A stretch of 64,000 nt of DNA from an uncultured Opitutales bacterium (GTDB taxonomy: Bacteria > Verrucomicrobiota > Verrucomicrobiia > Opitutales > Intestinicryptomonadaceae), in NCBI GenBank assembly GCA_900548275.1, contig URJY01000003.1, positions 1 through 64,000 of the forward strand, read 5' to 3'. How positions within the stretch are numbered: the first letter of the stretch is position 1; every line of letters begins with the position of its first letter. The notes under the pieces are model-generated. The model was given only the letters and a program-made list of their open reading frames with translations, was not told the DNA's origin and made no database searches. A program made the position numbers and the translations under genes. Shown in pieces: positions 8,841-16,644 of this stretch.

Positions 8841-9254
8841 ATGTTCGCTCTTGTATTCAGTGCGGGCGGCAAAAAATACGGCATTGCGCTCGAAAACGTT
8901 TCGACCGTCTCGCCCGCTTTCGACATCGTTTCCGACTCTTCGCGCCCCGCGCCGTTTGCGGGATGGCACAGGGTAGGCGGCGCTTCCGTGCCCGCGTTCG
9001 ACCTGAACCGCGTTCTGACGTCGAAACCCGCCGCGAGGCTTTTCGGCACGCGCCACATTATTGCCGATGTCGAATTCGGCGGCAGACCGCTGCGCGTTGC
9101 GCTGATTGCCGAAAAGGTTTCGAACGTGGCGGAATTTCCCGATGTCGAAAAGCCCGTGTACGGGCGCGAACTCGTTTCGTCGGACGGGGAAAAAATCGAA
9201 CTTATCGACGTTTCGGAGCTTTTGAAGGGAAGCCTTTTTGCCTATGGAGACTGA
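8841..9254 (+). CDS. CheW-like adaptor (WspB-like position)
   Basis: This 137-aa protein consists of one CheW domain, which links the receptor tip to the histidine kinase. It starts 2 nt after the receptor stop codon. Recognisable features are the N-terminal FALVFSAGGKKYGIALENV strand pair, the WHRVGGASVPAFDLNRVL segment and the C-terminal ELIDVSELL. It overlaps the next gene by 11 bp. In Wsp systems two different CheW proteins are encoded; this would be the WspB counterpart by position. Sequence divergence from classical CheW is high. Confidence 0.8.
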   Translation: MFALVFSAGGKKYGIALENVSTVSPAFDIVSDSSRPAPFAGWHRVGGASVPAFDLNRVLTSKPAARLFGTRHIIADVEFGGRPLRVALIAEKVSNVAEFPDVEKPVYGRELVSSDGEKIELIDVSELLKGSLFAYGD

Positions 9255-9882
9255 AAAAAACGGTTTGCGCTGTTGGAACGGCGGCGGCATTTGGGGCGAC
9301 TGCTCGTGTCCGCGTCTGGCTCGGGTTGTGCACTGCGTGAAGTGCCCCGTGTACTCGGAGGCGGCGGGCGAGCTTTTCGAGCGTCTCATTCCCGCCGACT
9401 ATTTCGACGAATGGGCGGGCGCGTTCGAGCACTGTTCCGAAAACCTTTCCGCCGAGTCGGGCGGGCGCGTGTTTTTGTTCTCGATTGGCGGGCGGCTCTT
9501 CGCGCTGCCGTCGAAGTCGGTTTCAGCCGTCGTTTCCATTCGGATGATACACCGCATTCCGCACAGGCGCGACGCCGCGCTGCTCGGGCTTGCGAACATC
9601 AACGGCGACCTCGTGCCGTCGTTCGACTTGGCCAAACTCTTTTCCGTTCCCGCCCCCGAGGAGCGGCGCAGGTGCATAATAGTCTGTTCCGACGGCGGCG
9701 GCAAATTCGCGTTCGCGGCGGAGTCGGCAAAGGGCACTGTCAGCCCCGACTCCGGCACTGCTGCGGCGGCGGATGTTTCCGACCCGTGGTATGTTGGCGG
9801 AAAATTCAAATTCGGCGGAGTCGACGCGGTTCTTATCGACTATGAAATTTTAATCGGCGCAATCACAAAAAAACATCTATGA
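9244..9882 (+). CDS. CheW-like adaptor with N-terminal Cys-rich segment (WspD-like)
   Basis: This 212-aa protein has a CheW domain preceded by an unusual ~40-residue segment with cysteines at 10, 20, 22, 31 and 34. The pattern CWN-x3-IWGD-x-SCP-x-L followed by HCVKCPVYS is the one I know from WspD-type CheW proteins. The cysteines could bind a metal or Fe-S cluster, but that is inference. The ATG at 9244 is chosen so that this segment is complete; it overlaps the preceding gene by 11 bp. The following cheA overlaps by 4 bp (ATGA), so the genes are translationally coupled. Confidence 0.82.
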   Translation: METEKNGLRCWNGGGIWGDCSCPRLARVVHCVKCPVYSEAAGELFERLIPADYFDEWAGAFEHCSENLSAESGGRVFLFSIGGRLFALPSKSVSAVVSIRMIHRIPHRRDAALLGLANINGDLVPSFDLAKLFSVPAPEERRRCIIVCSDGGGKFAFAAESAKGTVSPDSGTAAAADVSDPWYVGGKFKFGGVDAVLIDYEILIGAITKKHL

Positions 9883-12482
9883 AAAACGACCCCTTTATGC
9901 TCGAACTGTTTCTGAAGGAGGCGCGCGAACACTGCGCAGTCCTCGGGAAGGTGCGCGACGGCGCGGCGGATGCTGCGGCGGGGGCGCGTTCGGCGAACTC
10001 GCTTAAGGGCGCGGCGCGCATGCTCGGCTTTTCGTCCTACGCCGACGTCTGCGAAAAGGCTGAGGACTTCCTGCTTTCGGCGGAGGGCGCGCGCAAGTTC
10101 AATTCGGCGTTCTCGTTTGCGGTCGACGCGCTGTCGAAAGCGTCGGCGTGCGGCGCGGCGGATGTGGAGGAGTGCATAGATTCGTCGAAGCCCCTTTTCG
10201 ACGAAATTTTGAAGTCCGACTTCGGCGCGTCCGACGTTTCGGCAGGCGGCGCGCCGCAGCCCGCAACCGCAGCCGCCGACAGGCTTCCGCCCGTCGACGA
10301 GTCGATGAAAACGATTTTTTCGGAAGAGGTGGGCAATCAGCTCTCGGCGATTTCATCCGCGCTCGTCGAACTCGAGGACGACTTTTCCAATCCGCAGAAG
10401 CTCGAGCGTCTCATGCGCGCAAGCCACAGCCTAAAGGGCGCGGCGAGGGTAGTGGGGCTCGGCGACATCGTCGACTTTACCCACGAAATGGAAAACTGTT
10501 TTTCCGCCGCGCAAAATTCGAAAATCCGCATAAACTCCGATTCGCTCGACGTGTTTTTGGATTGCGCCGACTTCATCGCCCAACTCCGCGACGACAATTT
10601 CGAATCCATGAACCGCTCGCGTTTCGCCGAGCTGTTTGCGCAGCTCCGCGAAATAGAGGCGGGCGGAACGCCGAAACGCGCCGCCGCAAAACGCTCCGAA
10701 GAGCAGCCGCCGCGCGGCGGAAAGGGCGCGAGGCGCGACGCGTACGTCAAGGTTTCGCCCGAAAGCCTAAGCTCGCTTATGGAGCTTGCCGCCGAAATTT
10801 TAATCGAAAACAGGCGCGTTGAAATCTACCGCGAATCCGCCGCGGCGATAAAAAGTCTGCAGGAGCAGATTGTGCGCCAGCTCGAAAACGCTATGAACTC
10901 GCTCGAGGGCACGCGCGGTTCGGACGCGGCGATGGCGCGACTCGAGCAGCTCCGCAAGTCGATGCGCTCGCTCGTAGACGCGGCGCGTTCGCAGGCGGTC
11001 GCGTTGGGCGAGTATTCGCGTCGCAACGTCGCGCTTTCCGACAGGCTCTACGCGGAGGTTTTGGCGAGCAGAATGCGCCCGCTCTCCGACGGGCTCACCG
11101 CTTTCCCGAGGCTCGTGCGCGACTTGGCGAAGGAGTCGGGCAAGAAAATTTCGCTCGAAATCCACGGCAAGGACGTGCCCGTCGACCGCGACGTTCTGGA
11201 GAATCTCGAAGCCCCGCTTACGCACCTTTTGCGCAACGCCTGCGACCACGGCATAGAAACGCCCGAAGTCCGCGCGGCGGCGGGCAAGCCGCAGACGGGG
11301 AAAATCGTCCTGAGCGCGTGGCACTCGGCTGGCTTTCTGATGTTGCGCATAGAAGACGACGGCGCGGGTTTGGACGAATCGAAAATCCGCGCGAAAATCC
11401 TCGAGAAGAAACTCGTCGCGCCCGAGATTCTCGAAAATATGCCCGCCGACGAACTTTTCGAATTCCTCTTCCTGCCCAATTTCAGCACGAAAGACGACAT
11501 CACGCAGCTGAGCGGGCGCGGCGTGGGGCTCGACGTTGTGCAGTCGATGATGCGCGAGGTCGGCGGAAGCATTTCGGTATCGACCGAATCGGGGCGCGGG
11601 GCGACGTTTACGATGAAGCTTCCCGTCACGCGTTCGGTTGTGAAGGCGTTGACCGTGGGGATTGCGGGCGAGCCGTACGCCTTCCCGCTTGCGCGCGTCT
11701 ACCGAACGCTCAGACTTTCGCCGTCGGAAATCGAAAACGCCTCGGACGGCAGTTTCTTCAATCTCGACGGCAGGCGCGTGCGTCTGTTTTCGGGCGCGGA
11801 GGTGCTCGGATTCGGGCGGACGGCGCAGCGCGCGGGCGAGGAAATCTACGCGGTCGCGTCGGCGAACAAGGGCAGCGTGTACGCATTCGCGGTGGACGGG
11901 CTGCCGAACGAGGTCGAACTTGTCGTGCGTCCGTTGAGCGCGGGGCTCGGCAAAATTCCGTGCATATCCGCCGCTTCGCTCGACGAAAACGGACTGCCCG
12001 TCTTGATAATCGACGTCGACGACCTGATGGCGTACGCGGAAAAAATTTCGGCGCGCGCGTCGGATTCGGCGCAGTCGGAAAATTCGGAGGCTTCCGAGAG
12101 CCGGCGCAGGATTCTCGTCGTGGATGACTCCGCAACGGTACGCCAAACACAGCGCAAAATTCTGGAGGGTGCGGGCTACGCGGTCGATACCGCGGTCGAC
12201 GGAATGGACGGTTGGAACACATTCAGACTTTCCGACTACGATATGGTGGTAAGCGACGTCGATATGCCGCGAATGACGGGCTTCGAACTCGTCGAAAAAA
12301 TAAGGTCGGTAAACGGCGCGATTCCCGTTGTTATTGTCTCGTACAAAGACAGAAGCGAAGACAGGGCAAAAGGAGCCGTCGCAGGAGCAAACGCCTACCT
12401 GACAAAAAACAGCTTTCGCGACGATTCGTTTTTGCGCACGATAAAATCGCTTGTCGACACAGGGCAACAGTCTTCGGTTTAG
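9879..12482 (+). CDS. Hybrid CheA histidine kinase with two Hpt domains and receiver (WspE-like)
   Basis: This 867-aa protein has, in order: a degenerate Hpt domain (about 1-110), a canonical Hpt domain (about 140-260; H183 in SHSLKGAAR), a dimerisation helix pair, a HATPase domain (HLLRNACDHGIE, DDGAGLDESKI and GRGVGLDVVQS), a CheW-like regulatory domain (about 595-735) and a C-terminal receiver domain (ILVVDDSATVR, phosphoacceptor in VVSDVDMPRMTG, lysine in LTKNS). The first Hpt has asparagine (N40) in place of the phosphoacceptor histidine in SANSLKGAAR, so only the second can be phosphorylated. The receiver may serve as a phosphate sink. No separate CheY, CheR, CheB or diguanylate cyclase follows. 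Confidence 0.93.
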   Translation: MKNDPFMLELFLKEAREHCAVLGKVRDGAADAAAGARSANSLKGAARMLGFSSYADVCEKAEDFLLSAEGARKFNSAFSFAVDALSKASACGAADVEECIDSSKPLFDEILKSDFGASDVSAGGAPQPATAAADRLPPVDESMKTIFSEEVGNQLSAISSALVELEDDFSNPQKLERLMRASHSLKGAARVVGLGDIVDFTHEMENCFSAAQNSKIRINSDSLDVFLDCADFIAQLRDDNFESMNRSRFAELFAQLREIEAGGTPKRAAAKRSEEQPPRGGKGARRDAYVKVSPESLSSLMELAAEILIENRRVEIYRESAAAIKSLQEQIVRQLENAMNSLEGTRGSDAAMARLEQLRKSMRSLVDAARSQAVALGEYSRRNVALSDRLYAEVLASRMRPLSDGLTAFPRLVRDLAKESGKKISLEIHGKDVPVDRDVLENLEAPLTHLLRNACDHGIETPEVRAAAGKPQTGKIVLSAWHSAGFLMLRIEDDGAGLDESKIRAKILEKKLVAPEILENMPADELFEFLFLPNFSTKDDITQLSGRGVGLDVVQSMMREVGGSISVSTESGRGATFTMKLPVTRSVVKALTVGIAGEPYAFPLARVYRTLRLSPSEIENASDGSFFNLDGRRVRLFSGAEVLGFGRTAQRAGEEIYAVASANKGSVYAFAVDGLPNEVELVVRPLSAGLGKIPCISAASLDENGLPVLIIDVDDLMAYAEKISARASDSAQSENSEASESRRRILVVDDSATVRQTQRKILEGAGYAVDTAVDGMDGWNTFRLSDYDMVVSDVDMPRMTGFELVEKIRSVNGAIPVVIVSYKDRSEDRAKGAVAGANAYLTKNSFRDDSFLRTIKSLVDTGQQSSV

Positions 12483-12544
12483 AGTCTTGACAACATAGAC
12501 GGTTTTTCAGATACATATTTTCGTAAATTTTATACAAATTCCAA

Positions 12545-13279
12545 ATGGCAGAATACACAGTAATATCGATGAAATGGGGCGACAAATACGGCCCCGAGTA
12601 CGTCAACCGTCTGTACAATATGACGGCGCGCAACCTCACGCTTCCCTTTAAATTTATCTGTTTTACCGACAACGGTAGCGGGCTCGATAAAAACATAGAA
12701 GTTCGTCCGCTCCCCGAAATGGATCTGCCGCCTGACCGCGAACGCGGTTGGCGCAAACTCTCCACTTTCCGCGACGACATCGGGCTTTCGGGGCGTGTGT
12801 TGTTTCTCGATTTGGATACGGTCATCGTCGGCAATATAGACGACTATTTCAAACTCGACGGCGAATTCTACGTAATCGAACACTGGAGACCCTCAAAGAA
12901 GCACGGCGTCGGCGAAACAGGCGTGTACCGTTTCGAGGCGGGTAAAAACAGGGATTTGTACGACTATTTTATGTCGCATATGGACGAAGTTAAAGCCAAC
13001 TACCGCCACGAACAGGCATATGTAACCGATGTCCTTTCGAAAGCCGGCAAGCTCAAATTCTGGCCCAGAAAGTGGATGCCCAGTTTTAAATACAACTGTA
13101 TGCGTCCGTTCCCTTTCTGTTATTTTTGCGACCCAGTTCTGCCGCCTGAAGCGAAAATGGTCGTTTTCCACGGCAACCCCACTCCGGATCAAGCGATGGC
13201 AGGCAAGACAAAGGGCTTCTGGAAGTCCATTATCCGCCACGTTCGTACGCCCCAGTGGTTGAAAGACAACTGGAGATAG
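12545..13279 (+). CDS. GT8-like glycosyltransferase
   Basis: This 244-aa cytoplasmic protein resembles GT-A fold transferases. The DxD motif that binds metal and nucleotide sugar is D89-L-D91 in FLDLDTVIVGNIDDY. The C-terminal KMVVFHG stretch fits the histidine segment seen in GT8 enzymes. The start ATG follows 62 bp of AT-rich spacer after the chemosensory operon. The PIG-L deacetylase begins 5 bp downstream of its stop codon. The two probably act together on a sugar-containing surface or storage molecule. Donor and acceptor are not predictable. Confidence 0.75.
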   Translation: MAEYTVISMKWGDKYGPEYVNRLYNMTARNLTLPFKFICFTDNGSGLDKNIEVRPLPEMDLPPDRERGWRKLSTFRDDIGLSGRVLFLDLDTVIVGNIDDYFKLDGEFYVIEHWRPSKKHGVGETGVYRFEAGKNRDLYDYFMSHMDEVKANYRHEQAYVTDVLSKAGKLKFWPRKWMPSFKYNCMRPFPFCYFCDPVLPPEAKMVVFHGNPTPDQAMAGKTKGFWKSIIRHVRTPQWLKDNWR

Positions 13280-13284
13280 ATTCG

Positions 13285-13971
13285 ATGAAAAAGAGAATAC
13301 TTGTCTTGGCTCCGCATAACGACGACGAAACGCTCGGTTGCGGCGCGTCGATGGCAAAACACGTTGCACGCGGCGACGAAGTCTTCGTGTCGGTGCTCAC
13401 TTCCATTGACGCCGATAATCCCGTAATGAAGCCCAATAAGCCCGAGATTCGCGCCGAAACAAAAAAGGCGATGGAGATTCTTGGTGTGGATTATAAAAAT
13501 GTAATCTATCGTGACCTTCCGAATGTACTTCTCCACGATGAGCCTATGTACAAAGTCAACAAGGTTGTCGTGGATGTCGTAAAGGAGGTCGCTCCCGACA
13601 TTCTCTACATTCCATTCATCAACGACCTGCACAAAGACCATCGCGAGATTGTCTATGCCGCACAAGTCGCCGCCCGAACCTGCACCGAGTTCGGCAGAAA
13701 TATAAAGGAAGTTCTTATGTACGAAACGCTTTCCGAAACGCACTGGAATATAGAATGCGTTGAGGGCGGTTTTCTCCCGAATGTTTTCAACGAAATCTAC
13801 GATTTTCTCGAACTCAAACTCAAGGCGGTCGAAGCGTACCAGAGTCAGCTCAAGTATTTCCCCGATGTGCGCAGCATAGAGGCGTTGAAGTCGCTTGCAA
13901 TCGTGCGCGGAGCTATATCGGGTATGAGGGCGGCTGAGGCGTTTATGCTTGTCCGCAGACTCTCTTATTGA
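13285..13971 (+). CDS. PIG-L/LmbE family deacetylase
   Basis: This 228-aa protein belongs to the zinc-dependent PIG-L/LmbE family, which removes acetyl groups from N-acetylglucosamine-containing molecules. The N-terminal motif reads LAPHNDDETLGCG, in which the usual PHPDDE has N12 instead of proline; H11, D13, D14 and E15 are kept. The second zinc motif is NDLHKDHREI near residue 115. The ATG at 13285 is chosen because the conserved strand begins immediately after it. It sits 5 bp after the glycosyltransferase gene, suggesting a two-gene unit. Confidence 0.86.
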   Translation: MKKRILVLAPHNDDETLGCGASMAKHVARGDEVFVSVLTSIDADNPVMKPNKPEIRAETKKAMEILGVDYKNVIYRDLPNVLLHDEPMYKVNKVVVDVVKEVAPDILYIPFINDLHKDHREIVYAAQVAARTCTEFGRNIKEVLMYETLSETHWNIECVEGGFLPNVFNEIYDFLELKLKAVEAYQSQLKYFPDVRSIEALKSLAIVRGAISGMRAAEAFMLVRRLSY

Positions 13972-14000
13972 TGGACGGCGAAAAATTTGTTCCATTTACG

Positions 14001-14033
14001 GGCGGTCTTTGTTTTTCGAAGACTGCCTTTTTT
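14001..14033 (+). terminator. Terminator after PIG-L gene
   Basis: GGCGGTCTT pairs with AAGACTGCC (one G-T pair) around a 9-nt loop and is followed by TTTTTT. It lies 30 bp after the deacetylase stop codon. Confidence 0.8.
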
Positions 14034-14211
14034 GTGTTCCTATATAATTCTACTAAGCCTGCCTGCTGTGCGTCTATGTCCCAGTGGGACAGTTGGGCGG
14101 CGGGCTGTGTGTCAGAATGTCTCAGGTCGGTTGGGTTCGGAGTGTCGGGCTGTGCGGGACGGCATTTGCAAGTGTCTATTTATTAGTATGTAGTTTGCGA
14201 TGTCCGAAAAC

Positions 14212-14227
14212 TGGCACGCGGTATGCT
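14212..14227 (+). promoter_or_regulatory. Sigma-54-like -24/-12 element before dnaK
   Basis: TGGCACGCGGTATGCT matches the sigma-54 consensus TGGCACG-N4-TTGCW at all but one position. The -12 cytosine would be at 14226, putting the transcript start near 14238, only a few bases before the dnaK ATG at 14241. That nearly leaderless geometry conflicts with an AGG just before the ATG, so the site may be fortuitous or may need an upstream start. Confidence 0.35.
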
Positions 14228-14240
14228 TTAAAGCAGGCAT

Positions 14241-16190
14241 ATGAGTAAAATATTAGGCATTGACTTAGGAACTACAAACTCCTGTATGGCGGTAATGGAA
14301 GGCGGAGAAAGCACCGTTATCCCCAATCGCGAAGGCGGCAGAACAACGCCTTCGGTTGTTGCATTTACAAAATCGGGTGAAAGACTTGTCGGTCAGGCGG
14401 CAAAACGTCAGGCTATCACAAATCCTGCAAACACGATTTTTTCGGCAAAGCGTCTTATCGGGCGCAAATATTCGGAAGTCAAGGACGTTGCCGCAACGCT
14501 TCCCTACAAGGTAGTGGAGGGCGCGAACGGCGCGGCCATGATTGAATGTCAGGTCGGCGACAAAACGCAGCGTTTCTCGCCCGCCGAAATTTCGGCGATG
14601 GTTCTTCAGCAACTGAAGGCGGACGCCGAAGCGTACTTGGGCGAAAAGATTACCGAGGCTGTCATTACGGTTCCCGCGTACTTCAACGACGCGCAACGTC
14701 AGGCGACGAAAGACGCGGGCACAATCGCCGGTCTCGACGTTAAGAGAATCATCAACGAACCTACAGCCGCTTCGCTCGCATACGGTCTCGACAAGAAGAA
14801 CGACGAAACAATCGCGGTCTACGACTTGGGCGGCGGCACATACGATATTTCCATCCTCGAAATAGGCGACGGCGTCTTCGAAGTAAAAGCCACCAACGGC
14901 GACACGCAGCTCGGCGGCGACAACTGGGACTCCGCGATTATGGATTGGCTCATCGACACCTTCAAGAAGGACACGGGCATTGACCTGCACAACGATGCGA
15001 TGGCTCTGCAGCGTCTGAAAGAGGAGTCAGAAAAGGCGAAAATCGCGCTTTCTTCGGCGCAGGAAACCGACATCAACCTGCCGTTCATCACGGCGGATGC
15101 AAGCGGTCCGAAACACTTGAATGTAAAACTTACGAGGGCGAAACTCGAACAGCTTACGGATTCGCTCGTCAACAGGACAATCAAGCCGTTTGACGACTGT
15201 CTGCGCGACGCGGGTCTTTCGAAGTCGGACATCGACGAGCTTGTTCTCGTCGGCGGTATGACGCGTATGCCCAAGGTAGTCGAAATTGCCGACCATCTGG
15301 CGGGCAAGGAAGCCCACAAGGGCGTGAACCCCGACGAAGTTGTTGCGCGCGGCGCGGCAATTCAGGGCGGCGTTCTCCAAGGCGACGTTCGCGACGTTCT
15401 GTTGCTCGACGTAACTCCGCTTACGCTTTCAATCGAAACTGCGGGCGGCGTTTCCACCCCGATGATTGATCGCAATACGACCATCCCGAAAAAGGCTTCG
15501 CAGATCTTCTCGACATACTCCGACAACCAGACGGCAGTAGACATCAGAGTCTTGCAGGGCGAACGTCCGATGGCTCGCGACAACAAGCTTATCGGCAACT
15601 TCAGGCTCGACGGCATAGCACCCGCACCCCGCGGTCTGCCGCAGATTGAAGTAACGTTCGACATCGACGCAAACGGCATTCTCAACGTTTCGGCAAAGGA
15701 CAAGAGCACGGGTAAGGAACAGAAAATCACCATTACCAACAGCAGCGGTCTGAGCAAGGACGAAGTCGAAAATCTGCGCAAGGAGGCTGAATTGCACGCC
15801 GCGGAAGACGCGATGCGCAAGGAAACTGCCGAAGTCCGCAACGAGCTTGACAACATCATCTACCAGACCCAAAAGCAGGTTTCCGAAAACGGCGCGAATA
15901 TGCCCGTCGACGCGAAACAGGCTCTTGAAAACGAGATAACCGCCGCAAAGCAGGTTCTCGACAAGGCGGATTCGACAAAGGACGAATTGAAGGCCGCGGT
16001 CGACAAACTGATGAAGGTCTTGCAGGACAACGCGCAGCATATGCAGCAGGCGCAGGTTAACGCGCAGTCCAACGCCCAAGCGGGAGCGCAACAGGCTCAG
16101 GGCGGTGCGGCTCAGCAGGGCGGCAACGGCAAGGGCGGCGTGGATGCCGACTTCGAAGTTGTCGACGACGACAACTCCGACAAGAAGTAG
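14241..16190 (+). CDS. dnaK: Chaperone DnaK (Hsp70)
   Basis: This 649-aa Hsp70 binds and releases unfolded polypeptides under ATP control. It starts with the actin-like ATPase motif ILGIDLGTTNSC and contains AVYDLGGGTYDISI, the LVGGMTRMPKV segment and the interdomain linker DVLLLDVTPLTL. The lid is helical and the tail is a Q/A/G-rich low-complexity stretch ending in EVVDDDNSDKK. No grpE or dnaJ is adjacent; instead groES and groEL follow. No CIRCE element was seen. A terminator follows at 16207-16241. Confidence 0.98.
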   Translation: MSKILGIDLGTTNSCMAVMEGGESTVIPNREGGRTTPSVVAFTKSGERLVGQAAKRQAITNPANTIFSAKRLIGRKYSEVKDVAATLPYKVVEGANGAAMIECQVGDKTQRFSPAEISAMVLQQLKADAEAYLGEKITEAVITVPAYFNDAQRQATKDAGTIAGLDVKRIINEPTAASLAYGLDKKNDETIAVYDLGGGTYDISILEIGDGVFEVKATNGDTQLGGDNWDSAIMDWLIDTFKKDTGIDLHNDAMALQRLKEESEKAKIALSSAQETDINLPFITADASGPKHLNVKLTRAKLEQLTDSLVNRTIKPFDDCLRDAGLSKSDIDELVLVGGMTRMPKVVEIADHLAGKEAHKGVNPDEVVARGAAIQGGVLQGDVRDVLLLDVTPLTLSIETAGGVSTPMIDRNTTIPKKASQIFSTYSDNQTAVDIRVLQGERPMARDNKLIGNFRLDGIAPAPRGLPQIEVTFDIDANGILNVSAKDKSTGKEQKITITNSSGLSKDEVENLRKEAELHAAEDAMRKETAEVRNELDNIIYQTQKQVSENGANMPVDAKQALENEITAAKQVLDKADSTKDELKAAVDKLMKVLQDNAQHMQQAQVNAQSNAQAGAQQAQGGAAQQGGNGKGGVDADFEVVDDDNSDKK

Positions 16191-16206
16191 TTTGAAACTT
16201 GCACTT

Positions 16207-16241
16207 CTCCGCGATTGCAAAAAATCGCGGGGGAGTTTTTT
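16207..16241 (+). terminator. Terminator after dnaK
   Basis: CTCCGCGATT pairs with AATCGCGG and the adjoining GGGAG, followed by TTTTTT. It lies 16 bp after the dnaK stop and separates dnaK from groES. Confidence 0.85.
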
Positions 16242-16320
16242 GTACTTTTCAAAAAGGCGCAAATGTGCAAAATAAAACCTTTTTACTTTCAACAACTCAT
16301 AACAACGTAAGAACAAAAAT

Positions 16321-16617
16321 ATGGCTAAAGCAAAAATTCAACCCCTCGGCGACAGAGTGCTCGTAAAGCAGGCCGAGGAAAAGGAACAAATCAAGGGCGG
16401 CATTATCATTCCCGACGCAGCCAAGGAAAAATCGCAAGAAGCTACGGTTGTGGCGGTCGGCACGGGCAAGCGCACATCCGACGGCAAGACCATTCCCTTT
16501 GAAGTAAAGGTGGGCGACAGCGTTCTCATCTCCAAGTACGGCGGCACGGAAGTTGCAGTCGGCGACGAAAAGTTCGTTCTCCTCCGCGAAGACGACATCG
16601 TTGCTATTCTCAAATAA
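16321..16617 (+). CDS. groES: Co-chaperonin GroES
   Basis: This 98-aa protein forms the heptameric lid of the GroEL folding chamber. It shows the family start KIQPLGDRVLVKQAEEKEQI, the mobile-loop GGIIIPD, and the final strand pair with DIVAILK. It lies 27 bp upstream of groEL in the normal bicistronic order. The upstream 79 bp are AT-rich; I could not pick a single convincing promoter. Confidence 0.97.
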   Translation: MAKAKIQPLGDRVLVKQAEEKEQIKGGIIIPDAAKEKSQEATVVAVGTGKRTSDGKTIPFEVKVGDSVLISKYGGTEVAVGDEKFVLLREDDIVAILK

Positions 16618-16644
16618 CAATTAAAAACAGGAAAATTTATCATT

